Shown piece by piece: positions 7,587 through 8,800 of a DNA stretch of 8,800 bases. The DNA lies in contig JAAZFD010000112.1 of the NCBI GenBank assembly GCA_012511925.1, positions 1 to 8,800 of the forward strand, read 5' to 3'. The DNA is from Clostridiales bacterium (GTDB lineage: Bacteria > Bacillota > Clostridia > Christensenellales > CAG-138). A model generated the notes under the pieces. It was not told where the DNA came from. It saw only the letters and a program-made list of their open reading frames with translations, and searched no databases. A program made the translations under genes and the position numbers. Every line of letters begins with the position of its first letter. Position 1 is the stretch's first letter.

Positions 7587-7615
7587 ATTATACCATAAGT
7601 GATTTTTTCAATCAA
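7587..7615 (-). promoter_or_regulatory. Strong sigma-A-like promoter for the SH3b gene
   Basis: On the - strand TTGATT (7615-7610), an exact 17-base spacer and a perfect TATAAT (7592-7587) lie about 160 bases upstream of the SH3b ATG. Transcription would start near 7580. The -10 box forms the loop of an inverted repeat, TATGG/CCATA (7582-7586 with 7593-7597), which could be an operator or chance. This is the best promoter match in the window. Confidence 0.65.
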
Positions 7616-7645
7616 ATGCTTTTAGAAGTGGTTAGTAGAAATGTT

Positions 7646-8638
7646 TTAATCTATCGCTTCGATTGCGGTTTGCACCAAGTATCGCATACTTTCAACAGGA
7701 TACTTTCCCATTGCCGTTTCACCTGTTAGCATAAGCGCACTTGCACCATCGAGCACCGCATTATAAATGTCTAAAACCTCAGCTCGTGTGGGTGCAGGTT
7801 CTAAAATCATAGAGTGTAGCATCTGCGTTACCACCATAAATTCTCGATTTTTCTCGTTGCAGGTTTTCGCTATTTGCTTTTGCACCTATGGGATTTTAAT
7901 TAAAGGAATATTCGCGCCTAAATCGCCCCTTGCAATCACCACAACATCGCAATGAGGGATAATCTCTTTTATGTTGTCAACTCCGCTTTGGTTTTCGATT
8001 TTTGCATAAATTTTTAGTTGAGTTGCGTTTTTCGCCTGCAATACCTCTTTTACAAAGATTAAATCTTCTGCTTTTTGCACAAAGGGAATCATAATTCCGT
8101 AAATGCCGCCTAATTCGACAGCATATTCTATGTCTTTAATATCCGCATCGCTTAGAACGGGTAAATTAACTTCTAAATCACTTGCTATGCTTTTGTTGGG
8201 ACGAATTACACAATCGCTTTCTGCCTGATATTCAAGATAATCGAAGTAAATCTTAGCAGGGTTTAGCTTAAACAATCCGTCATCTAATAAAAGCTGTGTG
8301 GGTTTTTGCTTCAAAGCATCGTATAACGCTTTTGGAACTGGAATTTGGTTGACAGCGTTTGCCTTTTCGCAAACTACTCGAACAATATCATTCGCTCTTA
8401 ATTGGAATGGTGTTAAATTGCCTATTCTAAGCTCTGCGCCTTGCAAATCGATTAGTATCTTTTGCTTTTTTTGGGTTTGTGATTCCGCACTTTTAATCGC
8501 ATCTAAATACTTTTCGCAATCAACTAAACGGGAATGAGAATTGTTTATCCTCACCCCCGTCATACCTTCATTTATTAGGGCAACAAGCGTTTCTACGCTA
8601 CTGCTAACCGGTCCTATAGTTCCAAAGAAATCAAGCAT
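7646..8638 (-). pseudogene. Short pyruvate-kinase-like gene interrupted by one in-frame TAG
   Basis: The frame encodes 250 residues, a TAG at 7888-7886, then 79 more residues in the same frame, so only one base need differ from an intact 330-residue protein. Pyruvate kinase landmarks occur on both sides. Before the stop (numbered from the ATG) are R30-I-N-N-S-H, LIDLQGAELRIG, LLDDGLF, KIEN (Lys213, Glu215) and IARGDLG (Asp239). After it are VVTQMLHSM (Thr271), PTRAEVLDIYNAVLDGASA and LTGETAMGKYP. The stop replaces the residue between IP and VQK; a glutamine CAG would need one C-to-T change. The usual C-terminal domain of about 470-residue kinases is missing, but short clostridial relatives also end near ...MRYLVQTA, so that is probably natural. 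SFVR is changed to PFVQ and DxKG to DLQG, so enzyme activity is uncertain even if intact. The start chosen is ATG at 8638, overlapping the murA TGA as TGATG, with AGAGG eight bases upstream; TTG at 8641 is the alternative. It ends in TAA. Confidence 0.8.
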
Positions 8639-8800
8639 CAACCGAGCCTCTTTATATTTGCGCCCAAGGCGATTAGCTTTTCCTCTAAATTCTCATAACC
8701 CCTGTCAGTGTAATGCAGGTTATGAACACGGGTTTCGCCCTTTGCCATAAGTGCCGCAATAATAAGCGCAGCACCTGCCCTTAAATCTGTGGCATATATA
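8638..8800 (-). CDS. murA: UDP-N-acetylglucosamine 1-carboxyvinyltransferase, last 53 residues (5' part outside window)
   Basis: MurA transfers the enolpyruvyl group of phosphoenolpyruvate to UDP-GlcNAc, the first committed step of peptidoglycan precursor synthesis in the cytosol. Only the C-terminal 53 codons are present, reading from the right edge on the - strand. They start [21 protein letters not shown], continue with the family signature [19 protein letters not shown], and end at TGA (8640-8638). The arginine in DLRAG corresponds to Arg397 of E. coli MurA, which contacts substrate. The catalytic cysteine region lies outside the window. Gram-positive bacteria often carry two paralogues (MurA and MurZ), and this fragment cannot decide between them. 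The stop overlaps the ATG of the pyruvate-kinase-like gene by one base, indicating an operon with translational coupling. Confidence 0.92.
   Translation of the reverse strand, partial: IYATDLRAGAALIIAALMAKGETRVHNLHYTDRGYENLEEKLIALGANIKRLG

Noticed and set aside
7601..7615. TGATT/AATCA hairpin after the pyruvate-kinase-like gene as its terminator
   Set aside because: The stem is only 5 A+T-rich pairs, no T-run follows on the - strand, and it coincides with the -35 region of a strong promoter.
7883..7885. GTG right after the TAG as the start of a separate 79-residue protein
   Set aside because: No ribosome binding site precedes it, and the 79 residues are the exact continuation of the pyruvate kinase fold, so it is the broken tail of one gene.
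7886..7888. Genome-wide reassignment of TAG to an amino acid
   Set aside because: parC and the transporter both end in TAG at family-appropriate C-termini, followed closely by another start or by repeat sequence, so TAG works as a stop here.

Overview
The window looks like chromosomal DNA from a low-to-moderate G+C Gram-positive anaerobe, most likely an uncultured member of the Clostridia. The evidence is a clostridial-type 3-hydroxybutyryl-CoA dehydrogenase end, a secreted SH3b/peptidoglycan-binding protein of a kind common in Clostridia, a Firmicutes-type topoisomerase IV pair, AAAGGAG-type ribosome binding sites and sigma-A-like promoters. The genus cannot be fixed from this sequence. All family comparisons are from memory, not from a search.

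Layout. At the left, the last two thirds of hbd (1-594) runs on the + strand. Everything else runs on the - strand and converges on it. Read in transcription order from the right edge: the end of murA (8800-8638), a short pyruvate-kinase-like gene interrupted by one in-frame TAG (8638-7646), a 218-base gap with a strong promoter and a structured leader, a secreted SH3b-SH3b-PG_binding protein with a His/Cys-rich C-terminal domain (7427-6258), the topoisomerase IV subunits parE (6185-4266) and parC (4247-1749), and an EamA/DMT-family membrane transporter (1738-815). The 220 bases between the convergent hbd and transporter ends are packed with small perfect hairpins, five of them spaced by the linker TGAAATC or TGAATC.

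How the genes may work together. murA and the pyruvate-kinase-like gene overlap by one base (TGATG) and both belong to phosphoenolpyruvate-binding families, so they are probably one translationally coupled unit, although the second is now broken by an amber codon. The SH3b gene has its own predicted promoter and acts at the cell wall. parE, parC and the transporter follow at gaps of 18 and 10 bases and probably form one transcript starting just upstream of parE. hbd belongs to the butyryl-CoA/butanoate pathway.

Most of the window is housekeeping sequence. The items most worth a second look are the hairpin array, the amber codon in the pyruvate-kinase-like gene and its coupling to murA, the unnamed C-terminal domain of the SH3b protein, and that protein's roughly 150-base leader. 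No mobile element, CRISPR array, tRNA or rRNA was seen, and no clear new multi-gene system.
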